Source: Strigops habroptila (taxonomy: Eukaryota; Chordata; Aves; Psittaciformes; Psittacidae). From it: a stretch of 64,000 bases of DNA. The stretch is taken from positions 10,457,761-10,521,760 of the forward strand of contig NC_044289.2 in NCBI RefSeq assembly GCF_004027225.2, read 5' to 3'. The notes beneath the pieces were generated by a model. That model did not search any database. It had not been told where the DNA came from and saw nothing but the letters and a program-made list of their open reading frames with translations. The position numbers and the translations under genes were made by a program. Of this stretch, positions 1 through 15,200 are shown in pieces (the stretch's first letter is position 1; each line of letters begins with the position of its first letter).

Positions 1-214
1 TGTGAATCTGTTGTGGATTTTGTCCCTGTGAGAACAAATCTGTCCTGTGTTTGTTCATCATTTACACTGGAGAGGCATATGTGCCTGCTTCATAAAGCTG
101 GATGTCCCCTATGTCATGTTTCTTGTGTGACTTGGGGGTGGGAGTGAAAACTGGGGCATAACTTGATTATTTGTTTTGTGGGAACTGCTTCTTCCTCTCC
201 TCATTTCCTCCCAG
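1..214 (+). other. SULF2: SULF2 intron, 3' end
   Basis: This is non-coding sequence ending in the pyrimidine-rich tract and AG before the exon at 215. The intron starts upstream of the window. Confidence 0.85.
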
Positions 215-271
215 GTTCCATTTAAAGAAAAAGATGAAGGTGTGGAGAGACTCGTTCCTAGTGGAAAGAGG
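215..271 (+). CDS. SULF2: SULF2 exon (start of hydrophilic domain)
   Basis: This is a 57-nt exon between a pyrimidine-rich acceptor (TTTCCTCCCAG) and the donor GTAAGG. Read from base 216 it gives [19 protein letters not shown], with the last Gly completed by the first base of the next exon. This is the Sulf signature at the junction of catalytic and hydrophilic domains. It is the first recognisable coding sequence in the window. Confidence 0.93.
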
Positions 272-3200
272 GTAAGGAAAGTGTTAATCACAAAGCCCAG
301 TCTTTTTAAATAGAAGGATACTGAATAGCTAAAGCCAAAGCAGCACTCTACCACAGACCTAAAGCCATTTAGCTGTGCCAGCAGGGACACGGCTGCAGTA
401 TGCCTAATGGCAGTGATTGTGTGATAGAAGGGAATGTATGGCCTTTGCCTACAGCCTGCATAAATGCGCTGTTGGGGTGGGGGAAGGGAAGCTTTACTTG
501 GATTGAGAGATGGAAAGGCATCCTATTTTTCTTTCAGCTGCTGCCCTCCACCCTCCTACTTGTATCATGGGAGTATGAATAACCCTTCCTCTCTCTGTGT
601 TCATCTGCTGGCCATTCCCCCTGTGCCTCTGCCTTAATACATAACGTGGAGCACGAAGGGTCTGCAAAGTACAGAGTGGGGAGGATATGGTTTCTTTATA
701 TTGGCTGTTGCTACTGCCTGCCAATCAGACATGAAACACACTGTCTTGGGTTTGTATGTTTTTGTATGCTCCCTGAGAGCACGATATGAGTAACTTGTGT
801 GTTATCAGAGATGATGATACATGCTAGTATCTACTGGACTACTAAGTTTTGCCAACCAGTGATGCTATGGACTTGGCAGATAACCTACAGCTCTGAACCT
901 TTTCAGCAAACTCTATGTATGTCTTGGATTTAATATTAATGTGAAATATTTTTTTTTTCCTTTTCCAGTAAACTGCTGCATAAGAGGGAGAATGAGAAGG
1001 TAGATGCCCAAGAAGAAAACTTTTTACCCAAATACCAGCGTGTGAAAGACCTTTGTCAGCGAGCTGAGTATCAAACAGCTTGTGAACAGCTTGGCCAGGT
1101 AGGGCATTGTAACCCTGACTGAAAGTAAGCAGTTGTAGTTGGGCTTAACTGTGACAATGTCCTTCACCTTGTCATCAATGCCAGCTTATAAATCAAATGG
1201 CTCATTCTGTGGCCTTTGCTCAAAACCGTATTACAGCATTTATGAGATTGACTGTCATTCAGGAAATTGCTGATTCAAGTGCCTCTGTATTGATTCCTGA
1301 CTACTGTTAAGAGAACTGCCTGGGCTGTTTTAACATTTTATTCCCCAAATAGAACATGGTCTGAGATTCATTAGTGATGAGAAGGTACAAACTTAACAGA
1401 TTGGCCTCTTCCAAATTTAATTTAACTCATTTTGTTGTTATTATTTGGAATTACATATAATAATGGAAAAATAACATTCTATGAACTTGGTGTATCCCTC
1501 TTCTTAACAAAAATATGCTGTGAAAAACATGCATTTATGACTGCAGACAGTTTGTGTCTATATGGGCACACAGGTTGTTCATTGTATGTTATTTCTCTTG
1601 TTGTTACCTAATGGTTCTGGGCAGATGTGAAAATATGTTTACTTTAGATCCAAGTTACATAGAAGAATCAGGAAAAAAACATTTACAGTAGTATCAAAAC
1701 ATGGCCTCAATGCAGGAGAATGTTTTGCAAATTTACCAGAGCAGTGCAAAGGTATAGCAAAGCTGTCTCCAGCAGCTCCACTCTTGGGGGAATTCTCATG
1801 CTCTGAAAACATGGCAAAATTGACTCCATGCCATTGCTTTCTCATCCAGGTACTGGTCAGAGTACCCCCTTCCAAGGACTGTAAGGCATTCTGCCTGTGG
1901 ATGTGTCTGTTATAAGGCTGGCATTACCTCATGCCCTGGCAGCTCAGAATGAGTTGGTCTAACTGTTCCTGCAGACATGATCTGAACAGCTTACCGTGGC
2001 TATAGGCAGTAATGGGCTACTTAGGCTAGAGAGCTCATTTTCTACTGTCAGAGGCCAGACTCCCTGCTTCTGGCTCTACCAATCATTTCACAGTACACCT
2101 GTGAAATGAGTCCATTGTTCCTTAGGTGTTTGGATCCAATTTATATGTATAAGCATTTTCCAGATGCTCTTTGCCTCCTGTGGCTTCTTTGTCAGATTTA
2201 GTATACAAAGAGATTATAACGTCCTGTTCTTCCTAAAAATACTGAACTTAAAGAAGTATTTTGTGAAGTGGTTTATTGTCATCAGATGTCTTGAGCTGAA
2301 ATTTTAGATGGGTGGGAGCAAGCCATTGTTTTTTGAATTCGCAATGTGCTTTGAGAAACTGGGGGAAAAATCATTGTTTCTGCTACAGCATCATCAGTAA
2401 GTAGTTTGGGGAAATACAGCTTTTCTTTTTCCAACAGTATTTTCCCTTTGGGTGATGTTTCAACTTCTTCCTTTTGTCTTCATCTTCCCAATTATTTTGA
2501 ACACTATTGTAAGAACAGAGGGAAAGAGAGACTTTCCAAGACCATGTTGTCACTGAAGCTGTCTCTTTGCATAAGATAACTTAGCTACATTCAGGCTTTC
2601 TTACTCTAATTACCACATGTCTCAGTTATGGAAGGAAGGGGGAAGGTCCTATATTGTCTATGTGCGTTCACAGGCTTATGTTTTCTTCCCCAGATAATAA
2701 AGTATCTTTGACATCTGTAAGAAGTGGGCATAAAATGTCAACTCCGTACTCAGAATTGGCAATAAACTCTTAAGTGAAGGTGTGCTAATAAGAGATGCAT
2801 GTGCTGCATCCTCATTGTCAGGAGACAGAGAGGAGAGGAATTGTTTTGAGCAGTTCAGTCAGACATAATTGGAAGTGATAGGATGAAATTGAGCAAAAAA
2901 GAAATTTAAGTTGGACATCAGGAAAAATTGCCTAACAATCAAGTCAATTAGAGCCTAGGAAGGGCTCTCAAGGGAAGCTCAATCCATCCAACCCCTGCTC
3001 TAGAGAATATGTCCTAGTAGTCTGTCTAGACAGCAGGAATAGTGGGAAATGAATGTGCTTATTTGAGGATAAATCGCATCTAAATATTGGTGCACCCAAA
3101 AGTCCTTTCAAAGTGAAGCAAGACTTAACTTCTCAGATGACAAATGGGTGTTGTCTGTTTGCTGGTGCTGTTCACAGCTCTGCATAGTAAGTAGAACGAG

Positions 3201-6200
3201 CCCAAATGAATAACATAGCACTGCCTTGCGGGGGTTTTATGGTATACGGATACAGTGGTTATTTAGCAGATGTCCCTTGGTCCTGCAGGACACTTTATGA
3301 TTGTGCATTTAACAGTATCTGGAGTGTTCACTGCAAAAGGTGAATTTTCACATCCTGGTGCAAAGATGAACAGAAGTCAGGGTCAGAATTAGGTGAAAGC
3401 TTGCTGAAGTCATTTGGACCCTTTCTTTTGACTTAGACAAGTTTTGGAGGGCTGCTATTCCCATGCACAGAGAAGTCTGAGCAGTGCCAGGGAATCTGAA
3501 GTTTGAGCAGGAGATGAGAAGCACAAGTGGAGGACAAAGACTCAGAAGGAGAGTGAATGAGAAGAGACGAGGACAGAGCTTTAGAGTAAAGGAGAGGTAA
3601 AGAAAGCTTTGAATGTGATATGGAGATTTTGGAATTCTGCTTTGTGAGCATGCAAGTTTGTGAATACAGTTCTATCACCACAAAATGCTCTTCCTTTGCA
3701 AATCTCTGTCACCCTCCTTGACCTATAATCGTTTTGATAAGAGAGCACCAGGATCATGGAGATGAGGCTATTCATGCTGTTTAAAACCTTGTTTCAGAGT
3801 CCATTATGTGGGATTTTTTTTGGCAACACTAATATATGTAAATTCTTCTGAGTGCAATGGGAATTTGTGTGTTGCCATGTTTTCTTTCTCAGTTAGAAGG
3901 GTTTGGTCTGTGTTAGTTATTTGCATCCAACAAAGGGTTGACTGTAGGCTCAGATGAAAGAGCAGCTCAGCATTTATATTCAAGGATTTAAAAAAGATGA
4001 GCTCTTTCTTCCCACATGAAATAAAAAACATTTATCCTAGTACCTAATGGCTTCCACACAAATTTTTTCTCTTCAGTGTAGTTCGGCCTTTCATTCCAAA
4101 CTGGCTGGTAAGTGGAAGCTGACCCACTTTTATCTGGCGGCCTGCATTAATGTGCTTTTGTGAAGCCAATTATGATATCAGCATTGCTCGGTAGAGTATT
4201 CCCAGCAACTCCTCAGTATCATAACAACAGCTGCACAAAATCCCCCTCTAAGTCATTTGCCAACTTTGTGCACATTTGTTAAACATGCAATACCTGCAGC
4301 AGTGCTGATTGCTATAGGGAATCTGTGCTGTATATGTAAAAAAACCCCAATATTAATTTTGTCTTTAGCAGGTCATAGTACCGTGATATTGCCAACTTGT
4401 GAAGAAAAATAGTTTGTCTTTCAAACCCCTTTTATTTTCACAACTCTTATTTATGTGCAAATCTTATCCAAGTAGAATATCCCTTTAAATAGCATTTAAA
4501 AATACCATTTTATAGCACAGTTTGCACAGGAGAACATTCAAAATGCAAAAATTTACACTTTGTTTCCTTCAGATATTCTGCAACTGAAAGGTTTGACACA
4601 GTCTTCCCTCTGATTGCTTTGTGATGTACCAGGATCATGAAGGGATATTCTTTTGCAACCAGCATGAAGATATCAGAAGTAAAAGCATGTCACTTGCTCA
4701 GTTGGTCCCTCCAGTTCTCTGACATAGCATGGTATAGCAGTGATGAAAACAGCTCTGATCAGTGTGTGCTTTCCTACAGTAGTTCATAAGTGATACCTCT
4801 AGATCATATTCCTGCCAATGGCTAATAATAGTTATTATTAGCCATTGCTTAGTACCAAGGGTGGAGCAGCAGAAAAAGTTACTTACATTTTTGTCCTTTT
4901 CCTGAGGGCACTATAGCTTGAACTTATGTCAGCCAGACCTAAGAAATAAAGTCAGGTTTTATAAGGAATTTCTTTCAAAACTGGGCAAAAAGTTTTTGAT
5001 TTGTCTTTTGTGGTTGTCTGGTTCTTTTGTACCTAGCAGAGATATCGTGAGGTTACTAAAGAATTTAAGTTCTGTTGATAAGTGAAGCATATAAAGCCAG
5101 CTAGAGTCCAGATAATTTTAGTAGCTCTTTAGGCAGATCTTTGGAGTTCCTGAATTCCAGTGTGAGTTGCATATGCTCAGCAACTTTCAGGATCAGGTTC
5201 TTAATCTGTGATTGCAACAAGAAATGACTTGTTGATAACTTCATACACTAAAAATTTTATCAACCCTCAAACTGATAAAATTAGGAGGCAACAAACCATG
5301 AAAATTAAAATCATGATGATTTATTAAGGCTGTTATTCAGGAATTGTTTTCCTTATCAGGGATTGTAATTAACGAAATTGTTTTCCTCCTTTAGCCAGAA
5401 ATAGCCTGTAATGATTTCCAGAGGGTATTTTATTATGTGGGTTTTCTTGCTTGTTGTTGCTTCACAAAACCAAGAAATTTCCATCTCTCGTTAACTGGGA
5501 TTTTTAAACTATTTGCCATTACAGCAGTGGTTGTTGCACGTAGCTTGCCAAAATCACTACCAACATTTAATAAACCCCCCAAATTTTTCAACTATCCCGA
5601 TATGAGAAGCAATGTAGTTCAGTTCAGTTTAGTAGTTTATTTTAGGCAATGAGATGGAGGTCAGGAGGCTGGCTTCGTTCTCAGGACTGTGGGACCGAAC
5701 AGACTCCATGTGGGATCTCAGACAAATTGATTCCCATTTTGGTGCTGCTGGTTTTTTCCTCCACTGCTAATGTAATTTCTGCTTGGGCTGCACTCACTCC
5801 TTCTGCAGTACCTAACACAGCAGCTGGGACCATTTGATACCACAAACCAATTATTATATTAATAATAAATGAATTATAATTGTAATCTTAAATTTAGCAG
5901 AATACCTGATTTTTCATTTGCCAGTTGTTTGTCCCACCTGCTCGCTTCAGCTACAGTTTGTGGCATCAAAAAGCACCCTCCACATTTTCTGTCAATAAAT
6001 TGTTCATCTGTCTTAGAATTTTAAGGTTTGAATGATCTGTAGTGTGTGACAACTGAAATTGAGCTGAGAGCTCAGAGGTCTGAATCTCCAAAAATGATGA
6101 GTCAGTGTAATGAAATAATGTCCAGTTGGAATGAAGACCAGGAGGTGCTATTTATATACAGATGGCATGACATAGAGGAAACCAGGCTTATTGTTGCCAA

Positions 6201-9200
6201 TAGACAAATTGGAAGAAGGTTTGGGGGTGGGGGTAACCCAACAGAAATGTTAAAAGATGAAGAAAATAATACCTTTTGGGAAGAGGTAAGGAACTGGGCA
6301 TATTCTGTCAAAAAAATGGCTGAGGAGAGAGGAACCTGTCTGCATGAACCTAAGAGATGTTGTACAGAAAACATGAGCCAATTATTTTCGGTCAACAAGA
6401 ACAGAGAAGCAGTAATGTGTGGGAGACAAACAATTTAAGTTGACTGTTAAGTCTATAAGGACAAGCTGCCGGCAGAAGCAGTAGAACTGCCTCCTGTAGG
6501 GAATGGGCTTGCTTCTCTCTGTGGCTTTTGCTCTTTTGTCCTCACTAGCCCAATAAGAAATAACACAAGGAACAAACCACAACAAAGAAGAGCTAAACTG
6601 TAACTTCAGCTGTTTCATACTACCTAAACTGTGACTGTACTGTTTCGTACAAGGAGAAATGTATCCTGACTACTCGTAAATCAGTTTAGACTGGAAGTTA
6701 GAATGTTTCTAGCCATCAAAGCAGTTTGTTTCTGGCTCACCATGCAATGTGGCAGCATGTGTGGGGTTCAGACAGCATCCGCATAAACTAAAGGTGACAG
6801 ATATTGCTGAAGTGTTTTTGTCAGGTTGCTGGCAGGGACAGAGGGCTTTATTATCCTGCAGAAACTTTGATTCCTAGAGGCTATGTTCCTAAAACTGTTA
6901 GGGAGGGAGCCTTGCTGGCAGCTAACTGATCAGACAGTTTCACTTTTCACTTCTCTGTAAAAGGGAATGGAATCTCTTTCGCTTAACAAAAAGAGGAACT
7001 GATGAGGCGCAGCATGATGATTTAGGGCTCAGCTCTGAAAGCTCTATGTTTCAACTGGAATCTTTTCTTAGCAAGGCTTGTGTGATCATCCCTTTTCCTC
7101 CAAAGAAAACAATGTCAATTGAGAGAGTTCAGTGAAATGAGTGAATTGTAGGAAAAAGTCCTACAGGGAAGGTCATGGCTATTTATTTCTGATTGGGGCC
7201 TCAAGTAATGACTTAGAATTAACATCTGTGATTGCTGTAGTGGTAAGAAGACATTGATGCACAATAATGCAAAAACCACTTCATGGTGATGGGGGCTGTG
7301 AAGGAAATAATGGGGTTTTGACACACTGAAAAATACAACATGTCTTTTTCTGCTAAGGGGTCATTAGCATGTTCAAGGTGAATAGTGTTACTGGAGGAAA
7401 ACAGGGCAGCTGTTCAGTCTACAACTGCTGCTAAGATTCATGTTTCATAGATATTGAAGTCCTTATTTACTCTTGTGATACATAAAGCAGTAGTTTGGGC
7501 TGTAGGGGACAATATATGTTACAACCTGTCTTTTTTTTTTTTTTTGCCTTTGCAGTGTACCTTTGAGCAAGATTTCTGTTCAGTAACGCCAATTTCTCCA
7601 TTAAACTAAAGCCCAGACTCTTCTGCTTTGCAGACAAATAACTGAGTAGCATGTGTTGTGCAGTGGGAGGTAAGGTAGAGGATGGAGTAGAAATGTTAGA
7701 ACAAGCCCAGCACAGTAGGTGGCAGAAAGCACAAGCACAGCAGCTGACTTGGCCTGCCCAAAGATGGTGGGAAACCTCCAGCTGGAAAGACTCTAATGAT
7801 TAAATGAGGTATCTGGAAAGTTTAGCACAATGTGAGCTTGATGGACTTCAGGACATATTGCTAAAGCCATTTATTTGATGGTATGAGTAGCTGTTCTGCA
7901 AGGCTTTGCAGGAGGAAAAGAAGGTTCTTCCTTTGGAGTTTTGGTATGAGCTGGGAGGAAGATTGTAGGGGAGTTTGGGTTTTCCACTGACTTTAATTTG
8001 TATTAAAGTGCTTTCCTTTTCCAGGCTTAGCTCTTGTGAGGTGTTATGAGCTATAGGACTTGATTTAGAAACACATCTTTTGTCCTAACGAAGACCTGAA
8101 AAGTTGGGGGCAAGTGGTGAACTGAGGGCTTTGTTTTCTTGACTGGTTGAGTTAATCCATATATGTAATTAAGTTTTGCTGCTGGATGGTTATCATTTGT
8201 ACCTTGAGCCAAAGTATCTCTGGGGCACTCTAGAGTTCTTCATATAGCGATTTAATAATTTAAGTGATTACCTCTTATAAAATAACTTAGTTGCTTCCAG
8301 GCTTTGACACAGGTTTCTGCATGATGGTGTGCTGTGCACTAGAAATGGATTTCACATGCCAGAATTCACAATGCTTAAAGGTTCTTGACTATCAAGCAGA
8401 GGTTTCCACAGTTCCCTTGCAATTACTGTCCTTTTTCCCTAAGTTTGAAAGCGTCCTGTGGAAATGGCTGAAATTAATACAGACAATTTGCATCAGTACC
8501 TACAAGCAGACCAAGGGTGAGTTGTTGAATCCCAGACACATTCACACACATGCCCATAGCTGTTCTGGGGAAAAAGTAAAAGCTTGAGACTTTCCTTTGC
8601 CCTTTCCCACCCTCCATGTGTTCAGTGTTTGCTTCTGGAGTCATTTATGTAGTTCTGCACTGCGGTTGTTCGGCAATGGGCCAGTTAATGCATACAGTGT
8701 GCCCTTCCAGCAAAGCGTTTAAGGTGTTTTCACTGTAGCATACAGCTGCCTTGGAAAGATTTAAACTGCACCAAAAATTAAAGGATTTTTTCCAGCTCAC
8801 CTGGAGGGGAAAAATGAGCATCAGTTTCTTGACAGGAGATGAAAGAAATAGAGAAAAAAATATTGTTGGGCCACACATCAGAGCACTTATTTACAGTAGT
8901 TCTCATCATGGCATTTAACTTGCCCTCTGTTGAATCTTCATTTTTCATGTATCAGACACCTACAGCATAGAGCTCTGCTGAGCAGAAAATGCAGTTTGTT
9001 CATATGTTTTTAAAAATGAGATTCAGGTGAATTGAAATGGGAAACAGCAACAAACATTTTTACATCTTTTTTTCATTGTGAAAGAAACCATTGCTTATTC
9101 TAGTAAAATAACTTTTCCTTCAAACTTCAGTCTGTGCTTCAGCCAGCATTAGGAATTTGTAAAAAATAATATAATTAAGACTCAGCAATTTATTCTTCAA

Positions 9201-12200
9201 AGGCTATTTTTGTTCTACACTCCCTCTAGGTAAATGTGTCCTGCTTTCCTGATGAGGACAGTCATGCAAAGATGTCTGATTCACGTGTCTTTTTGTCAGT
9301 ATCTCTCATTGATTTCCTGTGATTGCTTGTGCTGAAAGTTAAGCCAAGTTTATCTGCATCAGTGCAAGGTTTGGGTCGAACAGGAGGTTAAAAACAGTAT
9401 CTGCACCTAAGAAGCAATTGCACTCCAGGAGACTTGGCATCTAATTGTCTGAGGAAATAAATGGACACACTATAAAACTGATCATTTTAAATGAGAGGAT
9501 CTGCTGTGGACATAGATAAATCAACTGTAACTGGCCGGTTCACTTCGACTCCTGTTAAATTCTGTAGTATGAAAGCACAGTAATACTGTTTTCTTACTTT
9601 GCTGTGATACAAACAATGGAGTGAACTTCAATGCAAAATGTGGGCTTTGTTGTCTCAGCCTGGGCACACCTCTCTGGGAACTGAAGTGACTGAATCTCCC
9701 TTGTAGAGCTGCAGGCTGCAGTAAAATATCATCTCACTTGGGAGCTGTTGCTGTTTTTCCTTCTGTTCTTTTATTTGGAAAATTTTCAATATTCCAGTGA
9801 GTCCTGGAGGCACAGACTTAGGATGTTGTAATAGGGAAAAAGAGGAACGCCTCTCAAGACTCAGCAAAAAGCTGAAGTGTTTCTGAGGGACTCTATTTAA
9901 AGCAATAGCAACTGGTTCTGTGAGGCGGGGGGGTTGCGTATCTCAAAGCCTAGCTCTGTAGCTAGCAGTGTGTTGGTAAATAAAGGAGTAGGTGAAATTA
10001 TTTTATGATGTATCTAGGAAGTGAGTAGAACTTCTGTGCCAGATTGAAGGTGGCTAAAACTCCCTTGCCCTTGGCACAGCTCTGAGAGCAGCACAAAGGA
10101 GCTATAAGCAAGTTACTTCAGGTTTTGAGTAACAGAAGGAGTTGGAGATTAGAGATGAGATTTTCTGTAGTCTGAGTGGAAGAGGGAGGGGGTTCTCACT
10201 TCATAGGCATCCAGTGCAGCTCAGCATTGCTAGTCAGCCCAAGGGTATTGGATGGGAAAAGCTGCTAAGAGAAACACTCAGTATGGAGATAAACTCCTCT
10301 AATTACAGACTTCCATAGCTGATCCAGCCATGTCAACCCTTCTAAGGTCAGTGAAGTGAAACAGGCGCTTCTGCAGGGCAATCCTGTTTCTTATCTCTTT
10401 TATATGGCTACCTTAGGATGAAGGGAATTACAACCTGGAAGTAAGTATTCCTCCTCTTTCATTGTAGAATGAGTCTAAATACCCAACTCAGACCAGATCT
10501 TTACAGTAAAGGAACCAGCAACTTGGATAAAATCACCCCACCATCAGGCATTTGAACTAGGAAAGAGGGGACTTTTCCAAAAAGATTTTCCCTTCTTGTA
10601 GAGTATGGGTTGGGGCTGAGATTATATGCAGGCCAGGAGCTTGTTTTAATGGCATAATAGTGGCATAGATTCCTGCCAGCCCAGCAAACACACTTGCTGG
10701 TAGGCAAGGATTCTTTTCAAACCTGCGGGTAAGGCTTGAGCCTCCTTGGTTAATGCCTCAGTTATTCATCTGAAAGTTGTCACTTGTGATCTCCATATTT
10801 TTAACCTGTAGTATTGATTCTGTTAAGAAATTCCCATTGTTCTGCCTCCAAGAAACAAAACCAGAAACAAATGGAAGAGTGTTCCAAAGAGTTCCTGTTT
10901 TGCCTGAAAATGGAAGATTACAAAAAATGTGTTTTGGTAGTAGGTGATAGGTGAGCCCCAGCTTACTACAATAACGAGTCTCTGATAGATTGCTGGAGCT
11001 GGCCATTAGACAAAGCACAGTTGGGACAGTTTTAATGACCAAATTTTTCTTCCAGAAATGGCAGTGTGTGGAAGATGCCAGTGGAAAGCTCAAGCTACAC
11101 AAGTGCAAGGGAATGGCGAACTTGGCAGCTGCCAGCAACAGCAAAGGCACCTCCAATATTTTGCCCAAGTATTACAGCAGGAATAGTGAAGACTGCAACT
11201 GTGAAGAGAATGAATACAAGCTGAGCCACATCGGACGGAGAAAGAAACTCTTCTCCAAGAAAAGTAAGTGACCCCACTGTATCTTCTGTCTCTGCCTTAG
11301 AAAACTTAGGAGTTTGTTCACTAATACCCATAATTGTCCTGATTTTCAAAGACATTGAATTCTATCAACATATTTACTGTGTAACTTTGAAAGTGTGCCT
11401 CATATTGGACAACTAGATTTGAAAATATCTCTGTAGGAAAAGAGGAGTGTTTTGATCCAAAATAGGGTCCTATATTTATGTCTTTCGAAGCTGGGGAATG
11501 CAGTACACACACTGAAGCGGCAAGTAGCCCGTTGTTACATAGGCCATGAAACATGAACATTGTTTTACAGCAGATACTCCAGTTTTCAGTAGCTGCTGCA
11601 AGGCTTGGAGCTGTTACTGCAGTCATTTATTTTTAATAAGGATGTGTGTGCTTTGTCACAGAAGCTGCTTGCTCCTGAAATACTTTCCTTGTGCTCAGTC
11701 AGCAGAGACAAGGCTGACTTTTAACCAGCGATCGTGTCCAAAGGGGATGACTGTTTCTAGTTTCCTTGGCACACATCAGGTGCTTTTTCAGAAAGCCCAT
11801 TTCACTGGCTCTGGGTTAAACCTTAGTCAGACTAACATCTATATTTGAAGTACGTAGTCTAATTATAGATTAAAGAGGCAAATGGCAGCACAGAATTATT
11901 ATTCACTTGTAATACTTCTTTCGTCTCACTCCTCAAATACAGAGCCTTAATTATTTAGCAGATTAGTGTTTCTGTATAATGACCTGGCACAAGCTTCAAA
12001 CAGAGTTTAAATTGATTTTTCTCCCATTATATTTGCCTTGCAAGCTGATCAGTACCTACTAAGCTAATTTTTAGTTGAAAAAAAATTATTGGTTCCAGGA
12101 TGAAATTACTCAACTGTACTTGCTGTTTAACTACGTGGCACAGCAGATAATCTTTAAATAACACTAGAACTTGCAGTTCAATTAACTCTTTATTTTTAAG

Positions 12201-15200
12201 TCACAGAGAAGAAAGTTCAATCATGGGGAGTCAAATAACATGAGTAGATCGAAGGCACTTAAATGAGAAGAGGAAAACAATTTAAGTGAGGGTAACATAA
12301 TGCTATCTAATAATACTTAACACTTAAGTACATTTCATCAGTGCTTCCTAAACATTAACTAATTTTCACAACATCCAGGGGAGGTGGTTAAGTGTATAAT
12401 TACATGTAGTTTATGTATGAAGGAGGTTGAGATAAAAAAAAGTGAAGGTTGCTGCCTCTAGCACAGGAATCAATGGTGTTTATTTCCCCATGTTCTGCTC
12501 AGAAGAGGCAGAGTTTATACTACACCCTTCAGCTCATTGAACTTTAAGGCATAAACTTAAGCAGCATAAGACAGGGTCCTGGCAATTGTGCTCCCATTGC
12601 TTGTGTCTTGAGTAAAATAATGGATTTCACAGATGCTTTGGTTTTCCCTTTGCCCACATCTGGGGTGTGCCATACAGTGGAAGGAGTTAGCTTGGACCTG
12701 TTGACACAGACTCTTTGATTTGGTGCTGGCTGTTCTTCCACATGCACTTATCTAATAAATGGCAGGCTGAATGGAAATGAGCACAAAGCAATACAAGTGG
12801 AGGTAACATCCAAGGCTTTTCTGTACAGCTTACCGAGAAAGGTGGCTCGCTGGCTTGTGAATGGTAAGAGGGGGACTTGGTTGCTCATTGTGTGTGTTTG
12901 GATTTTTATGACTGGTTCCATGAGATTTGGGATAAACTGCAGGCTGTGCTGGGTTGCATCGTTCTGAGGGCATCTTTGGAGTCTGCTACTCAGAATTTGG
13001 TGGGTGCATGGGATCAGACTGCAGCCATACTTGAGTGCCAGTAAATGCTGTTCATCAGGCTGAACAATAGCTAAACAGAAAATAGAAGTTTCAAACTGGG
13101 CTAGGGTCACATCCACATTAATGCTTTAGCTCACAGCAATAGGAAACACCCTGATCGCTCCGTTCTGTCATGCACAATAGAGATGGATTTGCAAAGAGCA
13201 ATTTTGATAGATTCTAATCTACAGTCATTTGCAGAAAGCTAAATTGGATGCCCTGCTTCTAGGGTGCATCCAGCGTGTTGCAAACCCTAATGGGGGTATG
13301 AGGATTGGTCTTTCAGAAAGATTAAAACCAGTCATGTGTAGTGAGAACATGTGGTCTTAAAACCAGACTAAATTGCTGATAGAGGGGCTGGAATACCAAA
13401 TGTTTTGATAGAATAATTACTTTCTAATGCAGGGATGATTCAGACCCATTGCCAGGTGCTCTGGTGCATTTAGCAGGCAACAGTGTTTTCTAGATTGAGT
13501 AAAGCCAGTTGCAGCACCGGGTCAGGTCCTGCCGTTTGGGCCACACAACTCACCTGCAAAGCTTTAACATGCTAGAAACGCAGAAGCATTAATGTTTGAT
13601 ATATCTGGGTTTACACGTCAGGAATGTTTGCATCTCTGTACCATCTTTATTTTTTTTATTATGTTTTTATAAGAAAGATGAAACAAAGCTTTGCAGTAGG
13701 AAGAAAGTTTAAAGTCTTTGGCTGTGTTATGGTCTGTTATGTTTTTCTTGCTATGGATTTAATCTCCTTCTGTGATGAACCAAGTGCGTGTGATTAAAGG
13801 AGTTATTAAGCTGCATGTAAAAAAATGATGATAGGCCACACGGATTTGTAAACAACAAACAGAAGTGTGTACAAAGGGGCTAGTGCATCTTTATTCCAAT
13901 TTTCATGTCATTCATTTTTCTTTTGAGGTGGTCTCAATGCTGGAGCAAAATTACCTTCTTTGTTATTAAAAAAAAGAACATCAGTTACTTTAAAGATAAT
14001 GCATTTGAAGTGTAATTTTTAATGGCAGTTGTGAGAAATTGGATGTAAGAAGGTGTTTTGGGTTGGGTTTTTTTTTTTCCTCTTTGAAATTTCTAAAGCC
14101 ACAGCTTCAAAATAAGATTTGTAGAGATCCCAAGATACATAATGGCCAAGAAAATACACCTCTGAACCTTCATCAGTCTTTCTAGAAAGCAGAGAGATTT
14201 TCAAACCTTTGACTCCAAAGTGCCTGATTTTCCTTTAGTGCTGTATCAGAAAATGCTGCTTCTCTACAAAAATCTGGAAAATACATGGACATTACATCAA
14301 GCAGGAATTCATGAGGCTGGTGGTGGATATTTTCCGCGTGGCACATGTAGAAGCAGAATCCTTGCATACTGGCTTATTCTGTCATCATTGTGATGCTCGA
14401 AAATACATCACATCCAAAATATGTGCGTAGAGTAAGTGTCAACAGGGAAGAGCATGAGCTGTCTTCTGCAGTGCTCCAGCTTTGGGGAAGATGCCATACC
14501 ATGCTTATGGTAGGTTACAGTCTTCCCAGTTATCTCTGAGAGAATTATGATTTCCAAGTGATCTCAGTGTTACATGATTAATTTGGTGGCTGCAAAATAA
14601 GTAATAAGGCTTGAGTGAGTTAAATATAAACCCAAAGGCTGGGCATGTTTATGTCAGATATGAAGTTCATGGTTTTAGAATACAAGATTGCCTTGCTTTA
14701 TTCAGTTCAATAATAATTTTGGATACTGCAGTTCGTGCTTTCACTAGACAGTTTTAAAACCTGAGATGCTACCAAAAAATAGAGGTGAAAAATCAGGTGT
14801 GTTTTTGTCTCTAGACCGTGGCAGAATCTGGCCCAGGACAGAATGCTTCCTTTCAGGCTCCAGCAAAAACCAGCGTGCTTGTCAGGTGGCCCAAGAAGAC
14901 ACGACTGCTGCATGGGGCACTGAAATGTAGTCAGCTTGCTTAAGCTTAAATTTCTCCACACTCAATTCTGAGGATGCAACATTTTAGCAGTACCATCATT
15001 AAGATAGCTGTCTCCTGTAAGAGCAGAGGAAGAGGCATCAGGACTCACAGTTTACCAGAGCCAAACTTTAATAACTTGAAAAAGGGAATAGAGGTGCTTT
15101 GGGCCAAACATTTAACAGCCCCAGATCTGCTTTATTTGTGGGCTGTGTACCCAGGTAATGAATTGGAGAGGAAAACTTAAACCTGGGGGAGGATCGACTA

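Larger units (their letters stand above)
1099..11055 (+). other. SULF2: SULF2 intron of about 10 kb
   Basis: GT-AG intron with no gene that I can support. It contains a degraded CR1-like fragment near 2870-2960, a 15-bp perfect inverted repeat at 4816-4847 and a T-run at about 7531-7545. A 130-codon open frame at 6046-6438 lacks any recognised domain or splice link. Confidence 0.85.

Noticed and set aside
5632..5870. Possible LTR or other mobile fragment upstream of the A/T-rich stretch
   Set aside because: No terminal motif, target duplication or second copy in the window to support it.
6046..6438. 130-codon open frame (+) in the first large SULF2 intron, with a stretch like [20 protein letters not shown]
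   Set aside because: No domain recognised, an overlapping 98-codon frame on the other strand, and no matching splice phases. One run of this length is expected by chance in a window of this size.
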